NCBI GenBank assembly: GCA_030631415.1
Contig: DAOVLE010000065.1
Coordinates: 1 to 21,502 of the forward strand
Source of the DNA: JAAEQG01 sp023133475
Lineage (GTDB): Bacteria; Planctomycetota; Phycisphaerae; UBA1845
Reading direction: 5' to 3'
DNA: 21,502 nt
Positions 15,283 through 21,502 of this stretch are shown piece by piece. Position 1 is the first letter of the stretch. Every line of letters starts with the position of its first letter. The position numbers and the translations under genes were made by a program. The notes beneath the pieces were generated by a model that was given only the letters and a program-made list of their open reading frames with translations, did no database searches and was not told the origin of the DNA.

Positions 15283-15462
15283 CGTGTGTCCTTGCCTTGC
15301 GAGGCGACTGGATCAAATGGGCGTCAAATAGGCCGAGGGTTGTTGCCCCCCGACATATTGTGGTCAGCGGCTTCCTTTCGTCCATATTTGGGGGCGCTCA
15401 TCGCCCTGGTCAAATGGGCGTCAAATGGGCGCTACATAAGCGGCACAAGGCCGATTCAACTC
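15283..15462. repeat. Gap with paired TCAAATGGGCG direct repeats
   Basis: TCAAATGGGCG at 15313-15323 is followed in tandem by TCAAATAGGCC (15324-15334). A second pair, two exact copies, lies at 15410-15431. Units are 11 bp apart, about one helical turn, and the pairs are 97 bp apart. They sit upstream of the mod remnant and downstream of the AlbA_2 gene, a position suited to an operator. No gene is seen in the gap. Confidence 0.7.
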
Positions 15463-16932
15463 CTAAACCCAGAATGGAACGTACTTCGTGTCCTTCCTGG
15501 ACTCGCCTTCGGGGTCGTTTTGTCGAATTTTGCCAGCCTGAAGCGCCGCTTTTATCAGGCGGGACGCCTGAGCCCGGTTATTGCTGGCGATCCCGAATCT
15601 GTCTCGTAACGTGCTATTGGTCATGAACTTGCGCTGGACGTACTGGAGGCAGGCGTGCAGGTAGCAGGCCCGTATCCGGTCGGCCTTGTCCATCTCGGCG
15701 AACGGCTTATGGGCAAAGAGGACCGCGCGGGTATGCCCACCCACGACCTCAAACAATGGCGCCGGCAACTGGTAGAACTCGGTCTCGGACACCACCTTAT
15801 CTATGCCGCTGCCACGCTCCTCGCAGATGCCCACGCGCCGCAGGAAGGACGCCAACGCTTCGTTGCGTGATTGCGGCGGTGTGTCGAGAAAACGCTGGGT
15901 GTCGACCAGCGGCTCGCCGGGGTTGGTGATCTCCAGGCGCCCGTCGAACACTTCGACCATGGGCCCGGCCCCGCTTATCGTGAAGTCCTGGTGGATGAGG
16001 ACGTTTGCGACCAATTCGCGGATGGCCAGTTCCGGGTACATGGGGACGGTCTTGCGGAGCGCCTCGCCGATTACTTCATTCTCGGGCAGTATGCCCTTGA
16101 GGAAACCAATCAAACCCTCGAAGCCCGTGGCGTATCCCTTGTGGCCCCCGTACTCGCGTTTCGTTTTCACGCGCCCATCGCCATCGTACTCGATGACACG
16201 CATCGCCTTACGCGCGAGGTGTCGGAACTTCGACAGGTCGGACGCGAACAGAATCGCGCCGAGGTTCAGGATGTTCCACCCCCCGCCCTGGCAGGTCTCG
16301 ATCATGTGGTCGTCCGCCAGCCGTTGAAGTATCCCATCGCGTGATTCGGGCAGCGGCATGTCCAGGAGCTTGAAGTAAGCCGGATAGTCCAGCAGGTTCA
16401 ACACATCGGAGGCATCGATCCGCTCTGCCGCCACCAGATGCTCGAACGGTGTCACGTCGAAGATGCGCCAGAGTTCTCGCGCCTTCTCCGCATAGTCCTT
16501 GAGTTTCTTCTTGTACGAACCGACGCGGATGTACTCCACCCCTTGGAACTGGACGGGTTGGTGCGCAGCGCGGGGGATCTCGATCATCGCGATGTGCTTG
16601 CCATCCACGTCAAACTCGATGAAGCGGAAGTGGATTCTGGGGTTGAGCAAGCGAACAAGCCAGTTCTCAAGCTCCTCGTTGCCCTTCTTCGCTTCGGTTG
16701 GCCGAAAAGTCGCCCCGACGACTTCGTGCGATTTATCCACGACGCCCCAGACCAGGTAGGCGTTAGTCTTGCCCTTCAACGCCGCGGAGTTAGCCAGTGC
16801 CGAGATGTACTCGCCGATTTCCACGGGGTTGTCGTTGTTGCACTTGAACTCGACCCACTCGGTCTCATGTGGCAGTTGGCAAAGCTCGTGGAGTAGGCCG
16901 GCGAGATACTCGGGATTGTCATACCTTGCCAT
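15463..16932 (-). CDS. AlbA_2 / Schlafen-like ATP-binding protein
   Basis: 489 residues and apparently intact. An N-terminal AlbA_2 domain (WVEFKCNNDNPVEIGEYISA, 26-45; YLVWGVVDKSHEVVG, 59-73) is followed by a GHKL-type ATPase-like C-terminal module. That module shows RELVANVLIHQDF (305-317), GRLEITNPGEP (331-341) and FLRRVGICEERGSGID (363-378). A final winged-helix-like region ends in KYVPFWV. Such genes are often annotated as RecG-like or transcriptional regulators and commonly sit between mod and res in type III-like systems; their role there is unclear. ATG 16932 is chosen over the frame start at 16971 because GGGGGTGG precedes it and the domain starts there. The start overlaps the stop of an upstream gene tail. 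It is the only intact gene of a decayed island. Confidence 0.85.
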   Translation of the reverse strand: MARYDNPEYLAGLLHELCQLPHETEWVEFKCNNDNPVEIGEYISALANSAALKGKTNAYLVWGVVDKSHEVVGATFRPTEAKKGNEELENWLVRLLNPRIHFRFIEFDVDGKHIAMIEIPRAAHQPVQFQGVEYIRVGSYKKKLKDYAEKARELWRIFDVTPFEHLVAAERIDASDVLNLLDYPAYFKLLDMPLPESRDGILQRLADDHMIETCQGGGWNILNLGAILFASDLSKFRHLARKAMRVIEYDGDGRVKTKREYGGHKGYATGFEGLIGFLKGILPENEVIGEALRKTVPMYPELAIRELVANVLIHQDFTISGAGPMVEVFDGRLEITNPGEPLVDTQRFLDTPPQSRNEALASFLRRVGICEERGSGIDKVVSETEFYQLPAPLFEVVGGHTRAVLFAHKPFAEMDKADRIRACYLHACLQYVQRKFMTNSTLRDRFGIASNNRAQASRLIKAALQAGKIRQNDPEGESRKDTKYVPFWV

Positions 16933-17018
16933 CGGCCACCCCCTGAACAGGTTCCGCCGTAACAGCATCAATCATCTTGTTGAACACGTTGTCGACCTCG
17001 CGGCGGCTGCCGGAGGGG
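16919..17018 (-). pseudogene. 3' tail of a lost gene overlapping the AlbA_2 start
   Basis: The frame ending in TGA at 16921-16919 reads HPSGSRREVDNVFNKMIDAV then TAEPVQGVADGKV. FNKMID resembles FNKMIES at the end of the res remnant (about 17099-17087). This may therefore be the C-terminal end of a second res copy, or of a res allele recombined with the other one. The stop overlaps the AlbA_2 start by 14 nt, a coupling typical of operons. The identity of the gene is uncertain. Confidence 0.45.
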
Positions 17019-17081
17019 TGTGACCATTTTTTGTGACATAAGGCTGACAGGTGCCATGACATCCAATGTTTCCTTTCGCAG

Positions 17082-17526
17082 GGTCGTGGCGGATTCGATC
17101 ATCTTGTTGAAGTGTTCTTCGACCTTGGTCTCGAAGTCGGCCTGCATCTCGTAGACGTCGCAGAACTCGGCGAACGCCCAGCGACCGTACGTGTGGAGGT
17201 TGTTCACGCCGGGAGCTCAATAGGTCTCCATCGTCGTCTTCTTCTCCTTGGCGTCCTCGCGGCGGTAGCCCTTGATTTCGACCACGCTGAAGCATCTGCC
17301 CCTCGGTTTCCACGGTGTTCAGCGCCTCGCCCCGGCCCTGAAGAAGAGAACGGCCGCCCTTCGAGAGATCCATCCGTTCGCGGAGTTTGAAGGCGTGGTA
17401 GTTGGTGATGACGATCTTGGCACGTTCGAGGTCGCCCAACATGTCGCTGGGGACCAGTTCCCAGTGTTGCCTCGGGTATTCGTAGGGCGAATTTAGGATC
17501 GGACGTTCAAAGAATTGATTTTTCAT
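17082..17526 (-). pseudogene. Remnant of a type III restriction endonuclease (res)
   Basis: The minus strand starts with MKNQFFERPILNSPYEYP and RQHWEL, the N terminus of Res-like helicase-nucleases. It jumps to VPSDMLGDLERAKIVITNYH and AFKLRERMDLSKGG...NTVETEGQMLQR, then shifts frame into SVVEIKGYRREDAKEKKTTM, ETY, a TGA at 17219-17217, and APGVNNLHTYGRWAFAEFCD...VEEHFNKMIESA. The last segment is the C-terminal end of the same family. The helicase motor and most of the nuclease are gone; a frameshift and a stop follow. The ATG overlaps the stop of the S1/P1 nuclease ORF as ATGA, but this is probably chance after rearrangement. Confidence 0.82.
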
Positions 17527-17607
17527 AAATCAGCGTCCCCTTGATTCGCCGTTCCAAACGTTCGAATACATCCATCGCCGCCTTGGAGTTGCGAAGGGCG
17601 GAATCGG
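17507..17607 (-). pseudogene. 3' tail of the gene that once preceded res
   Basis: In a frame different from the nuclease ORF, the minus strand reads DSALRNSKAAMDVFERLERR then IKGTLIYEKSIL and stops at 17507. It thus overlaps the res start at 17526 by 20 nt. The composition and the operon-like overlap suggest the C-terminal end of a gene of the original restriction-modification operon. I cannot name it. The upstream part has been replaced by the S1/P1 nuclease gene. Confidence 0.4.
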
Positions 17608-18434
17608 CTCGGCTGGGTGGCGGGGTTCGGCACGGCACCTTCCGCGAAGATCGCATTAAGCAGTGTCGCCAAGCGCACCCCAGCCATCGCAAGTCGCCGG
17701 TCTACTATCGGGATGCACCGCTCAAAGTATGGCCGGCCGAGTTGCCCGTCCTTGGGGATTGCATACGCGTGGCTCATGGCAAGTTTGTAGGACTCGGTGG
17801 CCCACTCGACCGGAGCCGTAGCCCTGCTCCACTCGGCGAGTTGTTCGGGCGTGATGGATCGCTGAAGCTCCGCCGCGTAGGCGGGCCACCGCTTCTTCGT
17901 GCAGCGTATCAAGCCCGAATCCCAGACCCAATGCAGATTCGTCCGGTCGTGGAAGAACTCCACTTTGATGTCGTTGCCGCCCCGGTCCCTGGCCCGTGAG
18001 ACGTGAAGAGGTTGATGCACGTCCTGAACAAAGTGGACCAGGAACTTGAGAGCCTCCGTTCTCTCGGCGGGACCCGCGCCCTTGCCGCGAAGCAACCCCG
18101 TGCACTTGATGATCGCCGAGACCACGCAGCCCTGCGGAGGACAGTCCCGCTCGAGGTCGAAGCCCTCTGCCCCGGGCTTGACGTTCGCGTAGTGCAGCGG
18201 GCTGGCCCACCGATAGGATCGATCAGACTTGATCTCGTCCGCCCAAGTGGACACGTCGGCGAGTGACTGGTTCCCGAGCAGTCTGGCGATCGCACCCTTT
18301 GCCTCCGGCGTCAGATAGTGCGTGGCGATGCTGGATGCGATCTTGTGCCCGTCGCGCCCCCAGCCGAAGCAGGGGGACGCCACCAAAAAACACAGCAGAA
18401 GGGTTCTTTGAATCACGTGCATCTTCATGTTCAT
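17523..18434 (-). CDS. S1/P1-type zinc nuclease, secreted
   Basis: 303 residues. This is a single-strand-preferring nuclease / 3'-nucleotidase family with a three-zinc site, exported from the cytoplasm. From the third in-frame Met the signal is MHVIQRTLLLCFLVASPCFG, and cleavage would leave Trp25 as the new N terminus, as the family requires. All nine zinc ligands of nuclease P1 can be placed with the right spacing: W25, H30, D66, H81, H134, D138, H144, H168 and D172. Supporting motifs are WGRDGH, SPLHYAN, FLVHFVQDVHQPLH, RGGND and NLHWVWDS. Homology should end near residue 266 (LLNAIFAEG). The last 37 residues look unnatural and run over the tail of a lost gene in another frame, so the native 3' end was probably lost. 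No clear Shine-Dalgarno precedes any of the three ATGs (18434, 18428, 18422). Confidence 0.92.
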   Translation of the reverse strand: MNMKMHVIQRTLLLCFLVASPCFGWGRDGHKIASSIATHYLTPEAKGAIARLLGNQSLADVSTWADEIKSDRSYRWASPLHYANVKPGAEGFDLERDCPPQGCVVSAIIKCTGLLRGKGAGPAERTEALKFLVHFVQDVHQPLHVSRARDRGGNDIKVEFFHDRTNLHWVWDSGLIRCTKKRWPAYAAELQRSITPEQLAEWSRATAPVEWATESYKLAMSHAYAIPKDGQLGRPYFERCIPIVDRRLAMAGVRLATLLNAIFAEGAVPNPATQPSRFRPSQLQGGDGCIRTFGTANQGDADL

Positions 18435-18647
18435 ATTCTACACCGCCGAGCTGGAATCGCCACGCGGCAAACAGGGGAATCAGCACAACGGAGCCAACCA
18501 TGAAGAGCGGCAGACGCTGGGTCGCGTTGGAGAGGATTGTTAGATTCAGCGCCATCCACGTCGCGCACAGGACAGCCAGACGTCGACTCGCGTTGTCCTG
18601 CTGAGCTCAGATCATCACCGCCACAACATGCGTCTGCCGGGAATCGA
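18435..18647. other. Gap with a doubtful small membrane ORF
   Basis: On the minus strand a frame opens after a TGA at 18609-18607. It has an ATG at 18555 and encodes two hydrophobic stretches (LAVLCATWMALNLTIL and LPLFMVGSVVLIPLFAAW) before entering the nuclease gene out of frame. No ribosome binding site is evident. It may be a relic of a membrane protein or chance. Nothing else is seen in this gap. Confidence 0.2.
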
Positions 18648-19226
18648 CTACTGGGGACAGGCTTGCGCCTCGCGTTCCTCGCGAGCGGCCCAGTGCCGTT
18701 TCTTCCACTTCTCGGCTGAGGCGACGAATGCCTTCGAGCGGTGATGGGCGCCGAAAAACACGGGTTTAATGGAAGTGACTCTCTTGCTGTCCGGAGCGGT
18801 CAAGACCACACGCCCATCGATCCGGCTCCATGCCACGGCCTTGATGCTCTCCCAGCGAAAATGCTCGGGCTCCGGTCCGCGCCCAATCAGGGTGATCCCG
18901 CCGAGCCAAAGAAACGCCTTGCAGCGTCGATGCCGCATCACACGCCATAAGAACAGCAGCATGATGCTATGGCAGAGTATGTCAAACGCCAGCGTCGCTC
19001 GCCGGCCCCAGAACCACAGGGGCACGCAGGCAGCGTAACAGCAGGAGTACAGAACGAAACCAGCAACCGCATACTTGGCCCATCGATTGGAGATTTCCTC
19101 CATCGTCTTGTCGTAGGCAAAGCCGCACTCCGGGCACCGGTGCTTGTCCGGCAGGCCTGTGAGCGAGTAGTCGCAGTTGGGGCAGTGCTCCAGGTGAAGT
19201 CTCGCTGTCTCAGAGAGAGCTGGCAT
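18648..19226 (-). CDS. Small membrane protein with N-terminal zinc ribbon
   Basis: 192 residues from ATG 19226, chosen because AGGAG (plus-strand CTCCT, 19235-19239) lies 8 nt upstream. The frame is open to 19661, with further Mets at 19244 and 19415. The N terminus has a Cys4 ribbon, CPNCDYSL...RCPECG (Cys 15, 18, 31, 34). Two membrane segments follow at about 51-72 and 78-98. The C-terminal part (about 115-165) alternates strands in a way that resembles a PH-like fold (FRWESIKAVAWSRIDGRVVL), which is only an impression. A basic tail ends the protein. The ribbon wording matches that of the membrane protein at 13035-14588. Function unknown. Confidence 0.75.
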   Translation of the reverse strand: MPALSETARLHLEHCPNCDYSLTGLPDKHRCPECGFAYDKTMEEISNRWAKYAVAGFVLYSCCYAACVPLWFWGRRATLAFDILCHSIMLLFLWRVMRHRRCKAFLWLGGITLIGRGPEPEHFRWESIKAVAWSRIDGRVVLTAPDSKRVTSIKPVFFGAHHRSKAFVASAEKWKKRHWAAREEREAQACPQ

Positions 19227-19417
19227 CGATATGGCTCCTGACATCTGCGGGTCAATCGTGTTCTCGGCTATCGTTGAACCTGCAATCCTTCTCCAGGCCA
19301 TCATTCTAAGCTCGATCGTGGGCAGTGTGAAGTCACTCTCCACGCCCGACGCGAACGCGGCCTCGTGGCCTCGCAGGAAGTTCTCGCTCTGCGGATGCAA
19401 GCCTCTCTTCGTCATGA

Positions 19418-19440
19418 AGGCGGGTAAAACCCGCCCTACA
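19418..19440. repeat. GGCGGGTAAAACCCGCC palindrome
   Basis: A single half-unit of the dispersed palindrome family with CCTAC at its right end. It lies between the small zinc-ribbon gene and the RHS gene. Apart from the promoter below, 19227-19581 holds no clear gene. The minus-strand frame from 19415 to 19227 reads fairly protein-like and may be an N-terminal relic. Confidence 0.75.
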
Positions 19441-19471
19441 GTTTTGCTACGCCGGTGCCCGGCAGCGGCAC

Positions 19472-19500
19472 TTGACACTGCCTCGTTTTTCTCATATCCT
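19472..19500 (+). promoter_or_regulatory. Sigma-70-like promoter of the RHS gene
   Basis: A consensus -35 TTGACA (19472-19477) is separated by exactly 17 bp from TATCCT (19495-19500), which matches the -10 consensus at four of six positions. A start near 19507 would leave a leader of about 75 nt. This is the best promoter candidate in the window. Confidence 0.5.
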
Positions 19501-19568
19501 ATAAATCGCGTGAGATATTGGTTGGGGGTTGGAAGGCTGGATAGGGTTGTTTCTGTTTGTCCTTCTAC

Positions 19569-19575
19569 AAGGAGG
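19569..19575 (+). promoter_or_regulatory. Ribosome binding site of the RHS gene
   Basis: AAGGAGG, the full Shine-Dalgarno consensus, lies 6 nt before the ATG at 19582 and fixes the start of the open-ended reading frame. Confidence 0.85.
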
Positions 19576-19581
19576 GTCTCG

Positions 19582-21502
19582 ATGAGAGTGATCGCGCATT
19601 TGCTGGTGTTGGTCTCGGCTGGTTTGTTGGGTGGAGTCGTTGCGTTGGGTGAGGACTCCAATGGGGATGGTCATATAGACCTGCGAGATTATGGGGGTTT
19701 GCAGGCTTGCTTCACCGGCCCGGGGGGCGGGCCGTTGGGGGCGGAATGCGACGCCTTCGACATCGACGGTGACCAGGACGTGGATGGGCTCGACCATGAC
19801 ATCTTCCAGATGGAGTTCACCGGGCCGGTGGAGTCGGTGCCGGTGGATCAGCCACAGTCCGGAGCGCCGCGGCGGTGGGAGGCCGGCATGGGCGTGGGCA
19901 CCGGGGCATCGGTTAACCTCCGCAACGGAAACCTGCTCACCGTCATCCCAATTCTAAGCTGGTCCGGTCGGGGGCCGGCGTTAAGCGTCGGGTTGTTCCA
20001 TAACTCCGCTGGAGTGGGTAAGTTGCTGAGCTTCGAGGCTGGGGTCTATCTGCGGCCTGGGTGGAGCATCTCCTACAGCGGGTATGTGGGCGAATCCGCC
20101 GACGAAGCCACCGTGGTGGACGACGATAGCACCCATACGACGTATCGGCTGATCGAGGATCAGTATGTGCCTCCGGCCGGGGTTTACACCAGGCTGGAGA
20201 AGATCGACGGGGTCGGCTGGCAGTTGACCTACAAGGATCAGACCAGGCGGGAGTACGACACGGCTGGGCGGCTGGTTAAAGAGGTGGATGCTTCGGGTAA
20301 TGAACTGCTTATCGGACGCGGCCCGGGCGGGCGGATCGAGCAGATCGAGGACGCCGGCGGGCGATTGGTGACCTTTGCCTACGACGGCAATGGCCGATTG
20401 CAGACCATCCACGACCCCGGGGTGCACCGCAGTTGGACGCTGGTGCACGAAGCCGGCAGCGGGCGCTTGAGCGAGATTCGTAGCCCGTTGTACGAAGCAT
20501 CGCACCCAAACCGGCACGTATGGAAGTTCCAGTACGACGAAGCCGGGCGGATCACGTCATTGGCGGACAAGGCTGGGGACGCCTTTACCTACCAGTACGG
20601 GAGTACCGGGCGGCTGTTGCGGGTGTACGATCCTGGGGAGCTTGGCGATCAGTTTCAGCAGTTCAGATACACAGACTTTACCGGCGGTGGGCCGGAGGAG
20701 CATTATCAGAAGACGTGCTACACCGATCGGCGAGGGAGTGTGTGGACATCGTGGTTCAACGAGAGCGACGACCTGTACCAGTACGCCAATCCGCTGGGCG
20801 ACCAAGTGGAACTCGCATGCAACGCGAACCACCAGGTGCAGCGATACACCGATCCGATGGGCCGATATTGGGATTACACCTACGACGATCAGGGCAATCT
20901 GACCGATGTGATGGACCAGTACGGGCGCGGGTCGCACTGGGCGCACGACGAACTGAACAACCTGACCAGCTACACCGACGCCGTGGGCCACGTCTGGACG
21001 ATGCAGTACAACGACGCCAATAACCCCACGTCGGTGACCGACGTCTACGCCCCAGCCACCGGGCTCCGCGATGAGCCGGCTCATACGCAGTTCCAATACT
21101 ATGGGTCGGTGGAGCCCACTTGGAACGGGATGCTGGATAGGGTGATCGATCCGATTGGCGTCGCCACACACTTCGAGTACGACGAATACGGGCAACTCGC
21201 CCTGTACACTGAGGGTAACGGCGCCCTGGAGTTGCTGTATCGTTATAATACCGCCGGGTGGCTACGGAACGTGTGGAATGAGGAGGACGTCGGGTTCAAC
21301 TGCTCTCCGGTCACCGCCATGTGCTCTCGGGATGCCGAAGGGAACATCACCGGGTGCGGGTGCCCGCACTACTGGTGCAAAGACGGCGAACCTGAGAGGT
21401 GGAACGATCAGCCGTTCGGGATGTTCGAGGCTGAGCTTGACGGGATGGGCCGGCTGGTGTCGATGAACAACGACGTGTACTATAATCCGGACAACTGGCA
21501 AC
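19582..21502 (+). CDS. Secreted RHS/YD-repeat protein with dockerin-like N terminus (3' end outside window)
   Basis: 640 codons are open to the window edge without a stop, so the gene is partial. A signal peptide (MRVIAHLLVLVSAGLLGGVV) is followed directly by two EF-hand-like loops, DSNGDGHID and DIDGDQDVD. These form a dockerin-I-like calcium-binding pair with QACFTGPGG between them, wording common in Phycisphaerae secreted proteins. An RHS core follows from about residue 110 (VNLRNGNLL). Many YD-type repeats appear from about 225 on: YDTAGRLVKEVD, YDGNGRLQTI, YDEAGRITSL, YDDQGNLTDV, YDEYGQLALY. Proteins of this family form a large beta-cage shell, and some carry a C-terminal toxin; any such end lies outside. 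A cysteine-rich insertion at about 574-600 interrupts the repeats. Most of this gene is AT-poor and uniform, with a good promoter and ribosome binding site. Confidence 0.93.
   Translation, partial: MRVIAHLLVLVSAGLLGGVVALGEDSNGDGHIDLRDYGGLQACFTGPGGGPLGAECDAFDIDGDQDVDGLDHDIFQMEFTGPVESVPVDQPQSGAPRRWEAGMGVGTGASVNLRNGNLLTVIPILSWSGRGPALSVGLFHNSAGVGKLLSFEAGVYLRPGWSISYSGYVGESADEATVVDDDSTHTTYRLIEDQYVPPAGVYTRLEKIDGVGWQLTYKDQTRREYDTAGRLVKEVDASGNELLIGRGPGGRIEQIEDAGGRLVTFAYDGNGRLQTIHDPGVHRSWTLVHEAGSGRLSEIRSPLYEASHPNRHVWKFQYDEAGRITSLADKAGDAFTYQYGSTGRLLRVYDPGELGDQFQQFRYTDFTGGGPEEHYQKTCYTDRRGSVWTSWFNESDDLYQYANPLGDQVELACNANHQVQRYTDPMGRYWDYTYDDQGNLTDVMDQYGRGSHWAHDELNNLTSYTDAVGHVWTMQYNDANNPTSVTDVYAPATGLRDEPAHTQFQYYGSVEPTWNGMLDRVIDPIGVATHFEYDEYGQLALYTEGNGALELLYRYNTAGWLRNVWNEEDVGFNCSPVTAMCSRDAEGNITGCGCPHYWCKDGEPERWNDQPFGMFEAELDGMGRLVSMNNDVYYNPDNWQ

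Noticed and set aside
17019..17060. Insertion sequence remnant between the two res tails
   Set aside because: The TGTGACCATTTTTTGTGACA word is suggestive, but there is no transposase fragment and no matching second end.
19981..20517. Minus-strand ORF opposite the RHS gene
   Set aside because: It is a shadow of a GC-rich coding frame; the plus-strand frame has clear YD repeats, promoter and ribosome binding site.

Overview
The window looks like a chromosomal segment of a planctomycete, probably of the Phycisphaerae type. The reasons are lineage habits rather than a marker gene: a Ser/Thr kinase with a TPR tail divergent from an ECF-type sigma factor; two membrane proteins with a CxxC...RCPxCG zinc ribbon of the kind common in that group; a secreted RHS/YD-repeat protein that opens with a dockerin-like EF-hand pair; and long intergenic spaces full of short dispersed repeats. 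There is no rRNA, tRNA or CRISPR array that I can see.

Layout. 138-1499 (-) is thiC (thiamine pyrimidine synthesis). 2025-2951 (+) is an HDOD protein. 3119-5551 (-) and 5748-6374 (+) are the divergent kinase and sigma factor. 6547-7347 (+) is an unrecognised putative lipoprotein. 7858-8733 and 8924-10324 (+) are the two subunits of an NfnAB-like / glutamate-synthase-like flavoprotein, separated by a repeat-filled gap. 10435-11808 (+) is an XPB-like helicase. 12334-12939 (+) is a DUF2062 membrane protein. 13035-14588 (+) is a large zinc-ribbon membrane protein.

14815-17607 (-) is a decayed type III restriction-modification island. It holds a truncated AlbA_2 gene, a mod remnant with an internal deletion, one intact AlbA_2/ATP-binding gene, and a res remnant with deletions, a frameshift and a nonsense codon. 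Two short tails of vanished genes also remain. 17523-18434 (-) is an S1/P1-type nuclease whose 3' end runs out of frame into this debris. 18648-19226 (-) is a small zinc-ribbon membrane protein. 19582 to the window end (+) is the RHS protein, incomplete.

The most distinctive non-coding content is a mosaic of dispersed repeats in almost every gap: GGCGGGT...ACCCGCC palindromes, TCCAAAGTCC hairpins, CGCAGAGACGCAGAG arms, a GCCGCTAAACGCTACGGACTTGT unit, and GGAGAAT / AGCTGAT microrepeats. Several occur as composites with the same internal order at distant loci. One pair of arms forms a 193-bp, MITE-like element with 18-bp perfect terminal inverted repeats that abuts the broken AlbA_2 gene. All family assignments are from reading the sequence and recalling families; no search was run.
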